IMG/VR virus record: IMGVR_UViG_3300049218_000295
Location: 104,949 to 168,948 of that record
Source of the DNA: a virus
Length of the DNA: 64,000 nucleotides
Direction: 5' to 3' (one strand)
Shown: positions 1 to 9,567 of the stretch, piece after piece
Numbering within the stretch: position 1 is the first letter of the stretch
Layout of the letters: each line of letters opens with the position of its first letter
Made by a program: the position numbers and the translations under genes
The notes under the pieces: generated by a model
The model's input: only the letters and a program-made list of their open reading frames with translations
Told to the model about the DNA's origin: nothing
Database searches by the model: none

Positions 1-3
1 CAA

Positions 4-870
4 ATGCCATTCACGGATACGCCAGACCCAATTACTGCGACACTCACCGACCTCGGTAGGATGAACTTTGCACGCGTCGCGCATGGGGAAATTTCTTTCG
101 AAGCCACTGGCTTTGCGGTTGGGCAAGGTGGCTACAATATGTCAAACCCTGTCCAGATCACCGCTATCGACTCCACCCAAACAGGTCTCATTGCTCAATT
201 CTTTCCCGCGCCCCCACCAGTGCAGACTCTTTCTTGTACTCTGACTGTTGGGAGCAATGCGGTCGTCACAACCAGCACCGCAAACCTCAGCCCTGGATTT
301 ATTATTGGCGGGATTGGTATTCCACCAAATACTACAGTGACGGCAGTGACATCGATAACTACCTTCTCGATGAGCAAAACAGTAATACCCCAATACAGCT
401 TCACGGTCGTTGCGGCCAATGCTACTGCGGGGGCCATTTACACCAGCAACTCCAACTCCTTTACAGTAGTGTCCTCCATTATCGGTGCCACAACACTTGT
501 TTGTAATGGTACCGGAGCACCTACACCACCAACCGGTACACTCACTAAGGTCTCCGGTCTGGGAGACGCTACCATCACCTATTCTGCTGTCAATGCAGCT
601 AGTGGGTCGCAAACTCTAACTTTTTCCAACTTACAGCCCCTCGCCGACATCGAATACCCAACACCGAAGACTGCGGTGATGAATTGCCGTCTATCAAGTA
701 GCCAAGCAGTGACGGCTCTTGGCGAACTAGGAATTTGGGCCACGATAGTTAGCTCCAACACTACGCCAGCGGAAATCGGAACAACATTCTTAATGGCAGT
801 GGCGCATTTTCCGATTATGACCAAAACTTTAAAGCAGGTAATCGTCTATCGAGTGGTCATACAATTCTAA
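4..870 (+). CDS. Tail-fibre-like virion protein
   Basis: Predicted virion protein of 288 aa. Residues 1-65 look like a phage tail-fibre/collar attachment domain. About residues 75-135 form a beta-rich repeat (VGSNAVV, GIGIPPNTTV, FSMS) of the kind repeated in the protein at 24016-24933. The rest is Thr/Ser/Val-rich, with no signal peptide or membrane segment. ATG at 4 is the first in-frame Met; the upstream ribosome site is outside the window. The next gene starts 10 nt after the stop, so it probably heads a structural operon. The fibre assignment is inferred from composition and context. Confidence 0.6.
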   Translation: MPFTDTPDPITATLTDLGRMNFARVAHGEISFEATGFAVGQGGYNMSNPVQITAIDSTQTGLIAQFFPAPPPVQTLSCTLTVGSNAVVTTSTANLSPGFIIGGIGIPPNTTVTAVTSITTFSMSKTVIPQYSFTVVAANATAGAIYTSNSNSFTVVSSIIGATTLVCNGTGAPTPPTGTLTKVSGLGDATITYSAVNAASGSQTLTFSNLQPLADIEYPTPKTAVMNCRLSSSQAVTALGELGIWATIVSSNTTPAEIGTTFLMAVAHFPIMTKTLKQVIVYRVVIQF

Positions 871-880
871 GGAATAGTCT

Positions 881-2290
881 ATGGGTCTTTTGCGCGACAT
901 CGAAAATATCGTCAACAACAGCATTAACACCTATTCGCATGTCAAGGTTTTCCCCAGAGGCTTGCCTTTCTTCCAGGACTCTCTACTCCGAGGAACCGTC
1001 CGCTTCGGAAAGCGAACTGGCAACAGCATCGCTACTATCAACCCTGACAACACTCAATATTTTGGAGCGGCAGCAAGCGTCAATGATACCCAAATTACGC
1101 TTTTATATCCCTCCCAATGGTTTGATGTGGCTTGCATTTTGTCGCTTGGTCCAGGTGAAGAACTGGCTCAGATTGTGGATGTCAGCGATGAGCAGATTCT
1201 CACACTTCAAGATCCGATTGGAAATTCCTACACCACGGACCTAGACAATCAAATTCTGCTCTGGGCTTTCCCACTCGTCATGCACACCGACGCCGCCGAG
1301 GGTGCAACAAGTATCACGGTAAGATCGCACTATCCTCTTGGCAACGGTGAAGTATTTACATACATGCAGACTCCCGGACTACTGGAATCACTGTTTGAAA
1401 TTGACGTTCTCACCGCCACTTACAATGGGACTTCTGCGGATCTCTACTATACTTCAATTTATACTTTGACACTGGCCAAACCTCTACCTAGTGCTCTCAT
1501 TCAAGAGAGTCAAGTTTATCACCGTGCTTATCCAGCTTACTTCTCCCAGCCCGTCCCAGTTCCTTTATCGATTAACTCTGCGGAACCAGTTGGACCGTTT
1601 CTTCTCGACTTGCTTAGCGGTAAGATTATTGAGGGTTCCAGCGTTAAAGAGACTTTTGCAGTTTGCACCTTGAATGCTTCTGGTGATTACGTCCTAGGAA
1701 ACTCCGACGGCTTCGTCACTGTCCCCAAGAATACAGTGATCCTAGAGAGGCAAGTCTCTTCCGATTTCCCAATGTTCTGGGAGCTAGCGGAAGGGACGAT
1801 GCGGCTCACTCCAAACAGCAGCGTCTTTATTGTAAACCAGGATGTTAACCGACTCTTTTTCTGTTGTGGGACTCGTTGTATTCCAAATTGGCAGGCCAAT
1901 GGCAATAGCTGGCGGCTAACTCTACAGGCAACCGATAGCTGCACGGTAAATTTCTTTTTCCATCCTTACCCCGTTCAATCTTTTTCGTGTCCGGCGGGTG
2001 CAACAGTGAACGCGATTGTCACAATACCGGTTGGTACTGATCCTGTTACCGAAATAGAAATCAATGTTCTTGGTCAATCCGAAATTTGCCAAGTTGAAAT
2101 GTCTGATTGGACGCCTGTAGGTAATACGGTTACCCAAATTCAGTACAGCCTAGTCGCCCAGGCCACCGGAATTGCGACGTATCAATCGACTGGTTTGGTA
2201 GTTAAACCCTTTTTCCTAAGCGTCGACTTCTTGCAGGCAACTTACGACCAGGAAAATACCACCTATGACGGTGGCAAAGTCTACTTCTAA
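881..2290 (+). CDS. Unknown virion-type protein, 469 aa
   Basis: Beta-rich 469-aa protein, low in Lys and high in Thr/Val/aromatics, as in baseplate or tail structural proteins. No catalytic motif is visible. ATG at 881 follows a GGAATAGTCT stretch. It lies between a fibre-like gene and small genes on the same strand, which is the only clue to function. No family is recognised. Confidence 0.55.
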   Translation: MGLLRDIENIVNNSINTYSHVKVFPRGLPFFQDSLLRGTVRFGKRTGNSIATINPDNTQYFGAAASVNDTQITLLYPSQWFDVACILSLGPGEELAQIVDVSDEQILTLQDPIGNSYTTDLDNQILLWAFPLVMHTDAAEGATSITVRSHYPLGNGEVFTYMQTPGLLESLFEIDVLTATYNGTSADLYYTSIYTLTLAKPLPSALIQESQVYHRAYPAYFSQPVPVPLSINSAEPVGPFLLDLLSGKIIEGSSVKETFAVCTLNASGDYVLGNSDGFVTVPKNTVILERQVSSDFPMFWELAEGTMRLTPNSSVFIVNQDVNRLFFCCGTRCIPNWQANGNSWRLTLQATDSCTVNFFFHPYPVQSFSCPAGATVNAIVTIPVGTDPVTEIEINVLGQSEICQVEMSDWTPVGNTVTQIQYSLVAQATGIATYQSTGLVVKPFFLSVDFLQATYDQENTTYDGGKVYF

Positions 2291-2302
2291 AGGAGAGAGT
2301 CT

Positions 2303-2590
2303 ATGAAGATTTATCAAATTGGTGATGAAATTCCGGATGAGGAAGTTAAAGCCCCTGATGCAGATAAGGTCCTTACTGTGGACTCGCTGCGAGCCAAGCT
2401 TCACGAAATGAGCATTATGGCAGATATTGAGACTCGGTCCAATGACGTTTTGGTGCGGGTCCTCGATAACATCGGTACCGGACAATTTTTGGCCAACGCC
2501 GTGGATGACCACTTCTGGCTCAAAAGCAAAGCTTACAAAACAGAGCGCCGTGGAACTTCGGTGGTTTATTTCCTGAAAATGGATAAGTGA
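2303..2590 (+). CDS. Small unknown protein
   Basis: A 95-aa charged soluble protein. An AAAGGAGAG ribosome site lies just before the ATG. The stop overlaps the GTG of the next gene (GTGA), indicating translational coupling. No domain recognised. Confidence 0.65.
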   Translation: MKIYQIGDEIPDEEVKAPDADKVLTVDSLRAKLHEMSIMADIETRSNDVLVRVLDNIGTGQFLANAVDDHFWLKSKAYKTERRGTSVVYFLKMDK

Positions 2591-2898
2591 ACAGCAAATT
2601 CATTCCGACCATTATCATCGTGCAGGAGCTTCACACCGAGTATCGCGGCTATACTCTGCAGGGCCGAGAATTTGTTCTGAAGCACCCTCAGCCTCGTAAA
2701 GATGAGGGCATCTTTATGGATGGGGCCAAGGTGGTTGATGAATACTGGGTTGTCAGCAAAGAAGAGTACATGCGGGTGGTTCCTGAAGCTAGGAACCAGG
2801 ATTTCGATTCGGAAGAAATTTATATACCAACTTTCGTAGCAAGGCTTTCATTCCGCCCGTGCTACGTAAAGTCTTCGGCTCAAACACTCCTGGAGTAG
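2587..2898 (+). CDS. Small unknown protein, TAG stop
   Basis: A 103-aa protein with a GTG start overlapping the previous stop by 4 nt. It ends with TAG; read-through would add 17 residues to a TGA at 2948-2950. Its last 110 nt overlap the opposite-strand zinc-ribbon gene, so one of the two ends may be shorter in reality. No domain recognised. Confidence 0.55.
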   Translation: MNSKFIPTIIIVQELHTEYRGYTLQGREFVLKHPQPRKDEGIFMDGAKVVDEYWVVSKEEYMRVVPEARNQDFDSEEIYIPTFVARLSFRPCYVKSSAQTLLE

Positions 2899-3088
2899 AG
2901 CGGACCACCTGCCATACTCCTGGTTCGCGTGTTTCATGAGCTTCTAGACTGAAACCGCACTTGGAACAATTCACATGCTCTCGGAGCAGGACAGAACAAT
3001 TCTTGCGTTTCAAGGGTTCTCCGCAAACGCAAACACTAGGATTAAATTTGTAAGCTTCGCCGTTGTGAATTATCGTGTCCATGTCCAT
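2789..3088 (-). CDS. Zinc-ribbon protein
   Basis: A 99-aa protein with a C-x-C-GE motif followed by a second Cys pair (NCSKCG), which together look like a zinc-binding ribbon. The start used is the ATG at 3088; an ATG at 3082 is equally possible and an upstream ORF start at 3148 is less likely. It converges on the plus-strand gene ending at 2898 and overlaps it by 110 nt, which is unusually long. Function unknown. Confidence 0.5.
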   Translation of the reverse strand: MDMDTIIHNGEAYKFNPSVCVCGEPLKRKNCSVLLREHVNCSKCGFSLEAHETREPGVWQVVRSTPGVFEPKTLRSTGGMKALLRKLVYKFLPNRNPGS

Positions 3089-3225
3089 CCGTTCTTTTAT
3101 GGTGTTATGCGTCTGCTGCAAAATAGCATGATGGGAGCACGGTGTCAATAAATGTAGTCTACAGCGAAACTCATATTTATCTTTAAGCTTGAGTTACACA
3201 GAGTAATATTCTAAGGAGTCTATAC

Positions 3226-4464
3226 ATGAGCTTTGATATTGATGTGCCGGAGAACACTTCTCAACCACAACAGGCAGCGCCAGTCACTCCTGCCGCAACC
3301 CTTCCAGCCCAAGGGACGTCAGTGGACCTACCAGACTTAGAAATGGCGGGACCCCGCACCAAAGCGGCCTATGTGGTTGAACCCGACCAGAAAGAACTAG
3401 CTGTCAAATTTGGAATCATTGGTTCTGGTCAAGGTGGTTCTCGCTTAGCTGATACTTTCTACCAACTTGGCTATCGTCGGGTGTGTGCAATCAATACAAC
3501 TCACCAAGATTTTTTGGGGCTTGAAATTCCAGTTAAGAACCAAAAAGTTCTTGAAGAATCTGAAGGCGGAGCGGGTAAGGACATTAAGAAGGGCGAAGAA
3601 GCACTTTCTCATGCTACCGAGGAAGTGATGAACCTTATGCGCCACTCTTTCGGTGAAGATATTGAACACATTATGGTCTGCGTCGGCGCAGGCGGCGGCA
3701 CAGGAACTGGCACGGCTCTTGGCCTTGTCAAACTCGCACGCTACTACATGAGACAGCTTAACAAACCCGAAAAGGTTGGGATGATAGTTTCCCTCCCCAA
3801 ATTTATTGAAGGCGGTAAAGTCCAGGCTAATGCTCATGAACTGCTTACTGCTTTGGCTCCGGAAGCCGCTTTGGCCAAATTGGGTCCAGATGCCTCAGGC
3901 AGTCGCCTCTCCCCTTTTGTCTTGGTAGACAACGAAAGCATTCACCAAATGTTTCCCGATGTCTCGGCCAAAAAATTCTGGCAGACCGCCAATCGCAATG
4001 CCATTGGACTCTTTGACATTTTCAACGTTCTTGCGGCCCAGAAGTCGGCATACCACACTTTTGACCGAGCAGACTACCGTAACATGTTGGACTCTGGGGT
4101 CCTCATTTTCGGGGCAACAAAGCTCGACTCTTACAAAAGTGACACCGACATTTCGGATGGCCTGCGCACCAACTTAAAGAGGACTCTCCTCGCGGATGTT
4201 GACATCACCACGGCAACCCACGTTGCTGGGATTTTGGCAGCCCCAGATGCAATTCTTGAAATTTTGCCACAATCACACATTGACCTTGCTTTTGCTACCT
4301 TAGAGCGCATCTTAAGTGGCGAGGGTAGAAATCTAACTGTTCATCAAGGTGTCTACGAAGCCTCCCCCAACAAGATGGGACTTTTTCTCTACACCATGGT
4401 GGGCGGATTGACAATACCACAAAAACGGCTTGCCATTATGAAGGCCCGATCCGGTACAGTGTAA
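3226..4464 (+). CDS. Tubulin/FtsZ-family GTPase
   Basis: Filament-forming GTPase of the tubulin/FtsZ superfamily, 412 aa. Visible motifs: the N-terminal nucleotide loop GSGQGGSR at residues 66-73, the tubulin signature GGGTGTG at 156-162, NRNAIGLFD near 257-264 (helix H7 region) and a T7-loop-like FDRADYRNML with Asp280/Asp283 as candidate catalytic acids. The first 55 residues are a Pro/Ala-rich disordered tail. Start ATG at 3226 has AAGGAG upstream. In jumbo phages, relatives (PhuZ, TubZ-like) position replication compartments or virions; that role here is inferred. The gene sits among virion genes rather than replication genes. Confidence 0.93.
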   Translation: MSFDIDVPENTSQPQQAAPVTPAATLPAQGTSVDLPDLEMAGPRTKAAYVVEPDQKELAVKFGIIGSGQGGSRLADTFYQLGYRRVCAINTTHQDFLGLEIPVKNQKVLEESEGGAGKDIKKGEEALSHATEEVMNLMRHSFGEDIEHIMVCVGAGGGTGTGTALGLVKLARYYMRQLNKPEKVGMIVSLPKFIEGGKVQANAHELLTALAPEAALAKLGPDASGSRLSPFVLVDNESIHQMFPDVSAKKFWQTANRNAIGLFDIFNVLAAQKSAYHTFDRADYRNMLDSGVLIFGATKLDSYKSDTDISDGLRTNLKRTLLADVDITTATHVAGILAAPDAILEILPQSHIDLAFATLERILSGEGRNLTVHQGVYEASPNKMGLFLYTMVGGLTIPQKRLAIMKARSGTV

Positions 4465-4487
4465 GCTTACTCTCTTAGGTGGATTAA

Positions 4488-7025
4488 ATGAACCTTGAAG
4501 GCCTAAATTACGATAGCAAGTTGAGCATTGATGACCTAACCTTCAATGCAAGTGTTCAGGAGCAAGCTATTCTTGACCGAACCACCATCATTTTTGGTGG
4601 TGGAACACAAGAAGGCGCTCCGATTCTCCCGACTCCGCAGTACGGGATCAACCCCGCCAAAATCATCGCGAGTGATACAACCAGGCCACTACTAGTAACG
4701 GCTGATACCAACACTGCCCTTACAATTGATGTCAATCCAGGAACAACTGTCTCACCTAACGGGTGCATTTGTACGGTCCCCACGGCGATCCAGGCTTTAC
4801 AGCTCGCAAGGACCCTGGTGGGTGATATCATAGTTGTCTACACTCAAAACCAAATTGTAGATAGCGCCCCAGTTCGAATTACTCGGTATGGCGTAGCCGA
4901 GCCTGTGCGCAGAACGCAGAATACACAAATCGTGAACTCAGCCCTGCTTTCAGACTTCACCAACCCCGTTTTATTTCCGCCTTCGGTCATGCAGAACATC
5001 GTGAGTTTGGCGGTGGTTACGGTGGTGCAGACTCAGACTGGCTTAGAACTGCAAATCGACCTTTCGGCTTCAACCTATGTTTTCAACCGCCCCTGGTATT
5101 CACCGGTGGATGTCCAACATCGTTCTTATCTCGGTACTGGTGTTGCCACAGAGAACAACCCTCACGCCACTTCATTTAATGACTTGTCTTCCGGGAACTT
5201 GACCTTATATCAAGAAGTCCTGCCCTATGGAATGGTACAATCTCGGGATGATGCTTTCAAGGGAATGCCGGGCTATTCCTGTACAGAAACTGTAACTCCT
5301 TCCCGCATTCTGACCGACACTGGCGGCACGATCACCGCACAATCTCGCTTTGGTGGGGTGGGAGCACAATATGTTGTGCTTTCGGCTTACCCATGGGCCA
5401 TGGGCTCCATGTATTCGATCTCTTCGCTATCGAGAGAAATTGCTTTTGATTGGATCAAAGGCACCAGAATTTTGGTGCTACCAGCAAGTGAAGTTCTTAC
5501 TGAAGATGCCATTATTGCATACACACGTGTCACTGCACTCGAACCACCGGCCTCTCTTCTATCAAACACCATTACGCTCGGACAGCCTAATATTTCCGAA
5601 GAGCTTATTTACACAGGTGGACTAGCCGTTTCCACCCTCACCAACCCAAGTATTGCTTATGACGGCTCTGGTCCTGTTCCTAGGAACTTCACTATTTATG
5701 CGAATAGTGACGGCTCTTTACTCAGTTCCCCTGGAATCCTTCAGCCAACGGTGACGTTAGATGCCATTGGAACTAATATTAATGCACTCACAATTGCACA
5801 GTTTGGACCTGCACACCTTTCTGTTGGTCTTGCCAATGCTGTTTCTGGCCCCAACCTATCTGTAGTTATCACTCTGTACGGTGTGGATAACGACAACAAC
5901 AATATCCAAGAAACTGTGACTTTCGGTTCTTCCTGGGTGCCAGCCTCTTTGCCAGGCACCGAAAATCTTAACCAGTACATCGTGACCAACAATGTTTTTG
6001 CAAGCTTAACGGGCTACCAGGTCGTTTCCCGCGCTAACGACGGACCAAACTCCCAAATCATCATTTACGCTGAGTACCAATCCGAGATTACTCCGGCTCT
6101 AAACAATTTGGCACAAGCTGTTGGTGTTGCTTGGAGTGGCCTTTCTATTTCTTCGGTTGTCGATCTCCGCCATGTGGTTAGGGCAATTCCCGAAATTCCC
6201 AACCGTTATCAAGCCATTGGGGAAGCTTATGGAATCGGTGGAACCAGCCCCACTTTCTTATTAAGCGAAGATTTTGCTGCTCCTCAACACCAAGAGACAA
6301 CTACGGGAAGCCAAGCCGCTACATCCGCCACTTTCAATATTGACATCAACGATTTCAGTCTGATTCAGACTAGCGACACCATCACCTTACCAAATGGTTC
6401 AACACTATCTCCCGTCTTAGCTCCGTCCATCCCAAATCGGACGCTTGGTCAGTTTCTTGCTTCGGTCTCAAATCAATCAACTCGGGACGACATGATTGCG
6501 ACTCTGAATTACTCTGGTTTTAGCAGCGGGGTTACTGCCGTCGCTGACATAAACTCCAACGTGGCCCAGGTCGACTGCACTTCCACGACAAAGGGCTCTG
6601 CTGGTAATGGTACAGTTACAACTTCCTTGGCAAACCCCAATTGTATTACGACCTCCGGGGCGGCAGTTGGTGGTTACGACACTTTCGGCCAAATTCACCT
6701 GGTGCGCCACTGGGATTACATCAATAGCACTATTCCTTCTTCATCCGTTTACGAAGTGTCTTACTTGCAGTCTCGTTACCAATCACGAGCTATTGCTACT
6801 GACGGAATGAATAATTTGATGCTCGTGGCCTACGGTGTTCCACAACCCTACGCCAGCAAACTTCAAGTAAGAATGCGGGTCGCACAGGGAACCTTCGACT
6901 GGAACCCTTGGCAAGTGGTTACAGGCAATGGAAACAGCTATACTTTGAGCGCTCCTGGGGTAACAAAGGTCCAAATAGAACTATTTGGTCGCTGCTCCGG
7001 GTTCTCTTTATATGAGTGGAACTAA
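4488..7025 (+). CDS. Large virion/baseplate-type protein, 845 aa
   Basis: Largest protein of the window. Beta-rich, Thr/Asn/Ser-rich, with no signal peptide, membrane segment or catalytic motif. The C-terminal part ends in an aromatic sandwich-like segment. It starts 23 nt after the FtsZ-like gene and is followed after 3 nt by another virion-type gene, consistent with a baseplate or fibre operon. Assignment rests on size, composition and position. Confidence 0.55.
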   Translation: MNLEGLNYDSKLSIDDLTFNASVQEQAILDRTTIIFGGGTQEGAPILPTPQYGINPAKIIASDTTRPLLVTADTNTALTIDVNPGTTVSPNGCICTVPTAIQALQLARTLVGDIIVVYTQNQIVDSAPVRITRYGVAEPVRRTQNTQIVNSALLSDFTNPVLFPPSVMQNIVSLAVVTVVQTQTGLELQIDLSASTYVFNRPWYSPVDVQHRSYLGTGVATENNPHATSFNDLSSGNLTLYQEVLPYGMVQSRDDAFKGMPGYSCTETVTPSRILTDTGGTITAQSRFGGVGAQYVVLSAYPWAMGSMYSISSLSREIAFDWIKGTRILVLPASEVLTEDAIIAYTRVTALEPPASLLSNTITLGQPNISEELIYTGGLAVSTLTNPSIAYDGSGPVPRNFTIYANSDGSLLSSPGILQPTVTLDAIGTNINALTIAQFGPAHLSVGLANAVSGPNLSVVITLYGVDNDNNNIQETVTFGSSWVPASLPGTENLNQYIVTNNVFASLTGYQVVSRANDGPNSQIIIYAEYQSEITPALNNLAQAVGVAWSGLSISSVVDLRHVVRAIPEIPNRYQAIGEAYGIGGTSPTFLLSEDFAAPQHQETTTGSQAATSATFNIDINDFSLIQTSDTITLPNGSTLSPVLAPSIPNRTLGQFLASVSNQSTRDDMIATLNYSGFSSGVTAVADINSNVAQVDCTSTTKGSAGNGTVTTSLANPNCITTSGAAVGGYDTFGQIHLVRHWDYINSTIPSSSVYEVSYLQSRYQSRAIATDGMNNLMLVAYGVPQPYASKLQVRMRVAQGTFDWNPWQVVTGNGNSYTLSAPGVTKVQIELFGRCSGFSLYEWN

Positions 7026-7028
7026 TCG

Positions 7029-7928
7029 ATGACACAAAGTAGAATTCAGGATTATGGCTCGCCGGTAGTAGCCCAAACTTTGAAAACGATGAACAAGTCG
7101 TTCGTCACTTCTGCCATTCTTTCTGGCAATCAATTCCTCGTTAATGGGGTCAACCGCCTTCAAATCAACCCTGGAACTGCGGTCACCGACCAAGGTGTGC
7201 TCATCATTGAGAGTGAGATTAAGTATCTATCAATTCCAACTTCGGCAAACCCCGTCAGTTACACGGTTTACTACTACCATGTTGACCAACAGGTTACCGG
7301 TGGCGTGGCAGCGGTTTTGACCCTCGATTCCGGGATTTTGACCCCCGCTGTGGTCCAGGGTGTAATCCTCGGCTACATCATTTACCCTGGTGGCGGTGTG
7401 AACCTTGATGCCACAATGTTTATTCAGCCTCCGGCGCTGCAAATTGGGTCTTCGGCACCAACCGAAAACAGCGCTAACTGGATTATTCCCATTAAAAACC
7501 AGGGCTATCTCATTACTGCCCAAACGGGCGGCTCCATCACTTTCACAGACGTTTTTGATACATCGGCAACAATTCCGCAAGTATATTCGCGCATCATTAA
7601 CAACACAACCACAGTTGGCACGATTACTATTGTTTATCCTTTCAAAGTTTACGACATTCCCTACTACAAACTCCAAATAAACATGGGAGTGGATGTAAAC
7701 GCAACCGTTAACCCATCGTTCATTGACTCTGGCGGCACATCAACAGTTTTGACTCTGACCCCAATTACCGGAACCACAAACCTGACCTTCCAGGAGTACA
7801 CGCTTCCCGCAGGTTCGGTCCAAACACCAAATTCGTTAGTTTATATCATGTTTGAAATTCAGGAATCACCAGGAAGGCAAGTTATTCTACAGTCTCTAGG
7901 ACTGTCGCAGTATAACATACCATCCTAA
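7029..7928 (+). CDS. Virion-type protein, 299 aa
   Basis: The first 80 residues include a self-assembly-like beta motif (NGVNRLQINPGTAVTDQGVL) resembling the start of phage baseplate/fibre proteins. The remainder is beta-rich. The start is 3 nt after the previous stop, so translation is probably coupled. No enzymatic motif. Confidence 0.55.
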   Translation: MTQSRIQDYGSPVVAQTLKTMNKSFVTSAILSGNQFLVNGVNRLQINPGTAVTDQGVLIIESEIKYLSIPTSANPVSYTVYYYHVDQQVTGGVAAVLTLDSGILTPAVVQGVILGYIIYPGGGVNLDATMFIQPPALQIGSSAPTENSANWIIPIKNQGYLITAQTGGSITFTDVFDTSATIPQVYSRIINNTTTVGTITIVYPFKVYDIPYYKLQINMGVDVNATVNPSFIDSGGTSTVLTLTPITGTTNLTFQEYTLPAGSVQTPNSLVYIMFEIQESPGRQVILQSLGLSQYNIPS

Positions 7929-7948
7929 CAGTCTAGTGAGGAAAGTCT

Positions 7949-8440
7949 ATGTCTGATCGTTCTCCTTTTGAAGGGCTCTACGTTATCGCCAAGTTCTACA
8001 TGTCAAAGGCTCCGGATGGGACTATCCATTGCATCTCCCGAAGTCTCGGGAAGCTGAGTATTGTTGAACCGGCCCAGGAAAGCAAAGTCAAACATAAAGA
8101 GGTTTGGCTCTGTCGAATCCAAAAAGAAATCAAGCCCGGACTGAATCGCGGAGCTTTTATCTTGGATGCGATTAAAAAAGTCGAGGACCCAGAGGCCCAA
8201 ATTAAGAAGATCATTCCAGGTTTCTATGACCTTCAAGCGGTAGGCAAGGCAGCAATGGTTCGGCCAAACTCCGACCCCGATGCTTATTGGATGCTCTCCA
8301 AAGTGACCCGCCAGATTTTCTCGAGCAAATACTACGCCGTGGTGGTCCCTATCCAGTACCAACCTGATGGAACAGTTTTTGATATTGAAAATGAGGAAGA
8401 AACAGAAAATGCCCTGCATAAGGTTCCGGAGCAATTATGA
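7949..8440 (+). CDS. Unknown protein, 163 aa
   Basis: Soluble, basic-then-acidic protein; AGTGAGGAAAG precedes the ATG. The stop overlaps the next ATG (ATGA). No recognised domain. It continues the structural operon and may be a chaperone or minor virion component, which is conjecture. Confidence 0.55.
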   Translation: MSDRSPFEGLYVIAKFYMSKAPDGTIHCISRSLGKLSIVEPAQESKVKHKEVWLCRIQKEIKPGLNRGAFILDAIKKVEDPEAQIKKIIPGFYDLQAVGKAAMVRPNSDPDAYWMLSKVTRQIFSSKYYAVVVPIQYQPDGTVFDIENEEETENALHKVPEQL

Positions 8441-8724
8441 GGGTACGTGAGAAGAAAACTGGCGGCATCTACGAAGTTTACCCCCAGGGGCGACCTGAGG
8501 GCATTCGTTTCGTTTGTGCAACCAATTCTAAACTAGTGTTCAAATGGGAAGAACTAGAAGCCTACATTGAAATTAAAAAACCTGCCAAGTCCGTCCAAAA
8601 GCACATCGGAGTGAAAATACCTATTGGTGCTTCGGCCTCCGTGAATTCAAGTTCTGAAGTTGCGACCCCGCGACGCGCAGTACAGCAAAATAGGTCAGCA
8701 AGGCTGGGCGGTAAGAAGATTTAG
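8437..8724 (+). CDS. Unknown protein, 95 aa, TAG stop
   Basis: The start overlaps the previous stop by 4 nt. The C-terminus is Ser/Arg/Lys-rich. The gene ends with TAG; the same frame stays open for another 61 codons to 8910, but that extension overlaps the next gene and does not look protein-like, so TAG is taken as the real end. Function unknown. Confidence 0.5.
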   Translation: MRVREKKTGGIYEVYPQGRPEGIRFVCATNSKLVFKWEELEAYIEIKKPAKSVQKHIGVKIPIGASASVNSSSEVATPRRAVQQNRSARLGGKKI

Positions 8725-8854
8725 TTGGTTGCGAGTGAAGGAATTGCGCCTTCCGTGATCTTGGTTATGAGCCAAGCAAGCCTCTTTTGCTCCATTCTCG
8801 CGTTAAATAAAGTAACATGGTGCTTACTTTTAGAAGAGATAAACGGGGGCATTC

Positions 8855-9562
8855 ATGCGCAAAGTCAAAGTTACTCAGGAACAGATCAGGGAATTGGTAA
8901 CAGCTTCTGAGGGCAACCCGGCTCTTGAAGAATTAGCTGGTGAATTACCTGGTTTGTCTCTTCGCATCACTAAGGATAAAGGCCAATTCAGCAAGAAGGG
9001 CGACATTCTAGAAGTTCAGCACTGCGAAGACAACAAAATTGACTTCCATTCTCCCTTTCGTTGCACTACCACCAACCCGGAAGTTGACAAGGATGATATC
9101 TGGCAACTTGACTGGATTATGGAAGGTCTCGGCAGCCAGAAGTATCTTGAAATTGTGGATGAACCGCACAAAGCCGAGGAGCTTCTTGCTCTTTGGGAAG
9201 AAGCAGAGCAGCTCGAAGACGATGACAACGACGACTATGAAGAAGAAACTGCATCTGTAATCGCTGCGTCTGGACCTTCTGAAGAGCAAAAAGAAGTTAT
9301 GGAAGAAGTAGGTATGGATACCTCCGACCTCAAAATCATTGAAGGTAAGAACTACAACCATCACGGGCAAGCCTATACCGATGGAAACTATTTAGCTTTT
9401 GTCGGAATGTCCTCGAAGGCGTGTGACAAGTTTCTTTACTACATGGGTGCTGAAAATGAAGCGGAGATAGTAGCCCTCTGGAAAGAGGTTGCTATTTATG
9501 AGGGCATCAGTGAAAGTCGATTGGAAGTGGACAGCGATGAAGAGGAAGATTCGGAAGACTAA
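8855..9562 (+). CDS. Acidic unknown protein, 235 aa
   Basis: Two similar halves (about residues 1-105 and 140-220) are separated by an Asp/Glu-rich linker, and the C-terminus is also strongly acidic. The upstream 130-nt gap has small hairpins (8742-8757, 8761-8783) and an AACGGGGGC ribosome-site-like sequence. No catalytic motif; possibly a nucleic-acid mimic or adaptor, which is speculative. Confidence 0.55.
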   Translation: MRKVKVTQEQIRELVTASEGNPALEELAGELPGLSLRITKDKGQFSKKGDILEVQHCEDNKIDFHSPFRCTTTNPEVDKDDIWQLDWIMEGLGSQKYLEIVDEPHKAEELLALWEEAEQLEDDDNDDYEEETASVIAASGPSEEQKEVMEEVGMDTSDLKIIEGKNYNHHGQAYTDGNYLAFVGMSSKACDKFLYYMGAENEAEIVALWKEVAIYEGISESRLEVDSDEEEDSED

Positions 9563-9567
9563 TCCTC

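Noticed and set aside
142-612. Minus-strand 156-codon frame inside the first gene
   Set aside because: A shadow of the real gene; Cys/Gly/Arg-rich composition and no ribosome site.
8725-8910. Read-through extension of the 8437-8724 gene past TAG
   Set aside because: The frame stays open 61 codons but overlaps the next gene and its leader, and the sequence does not look like protein.
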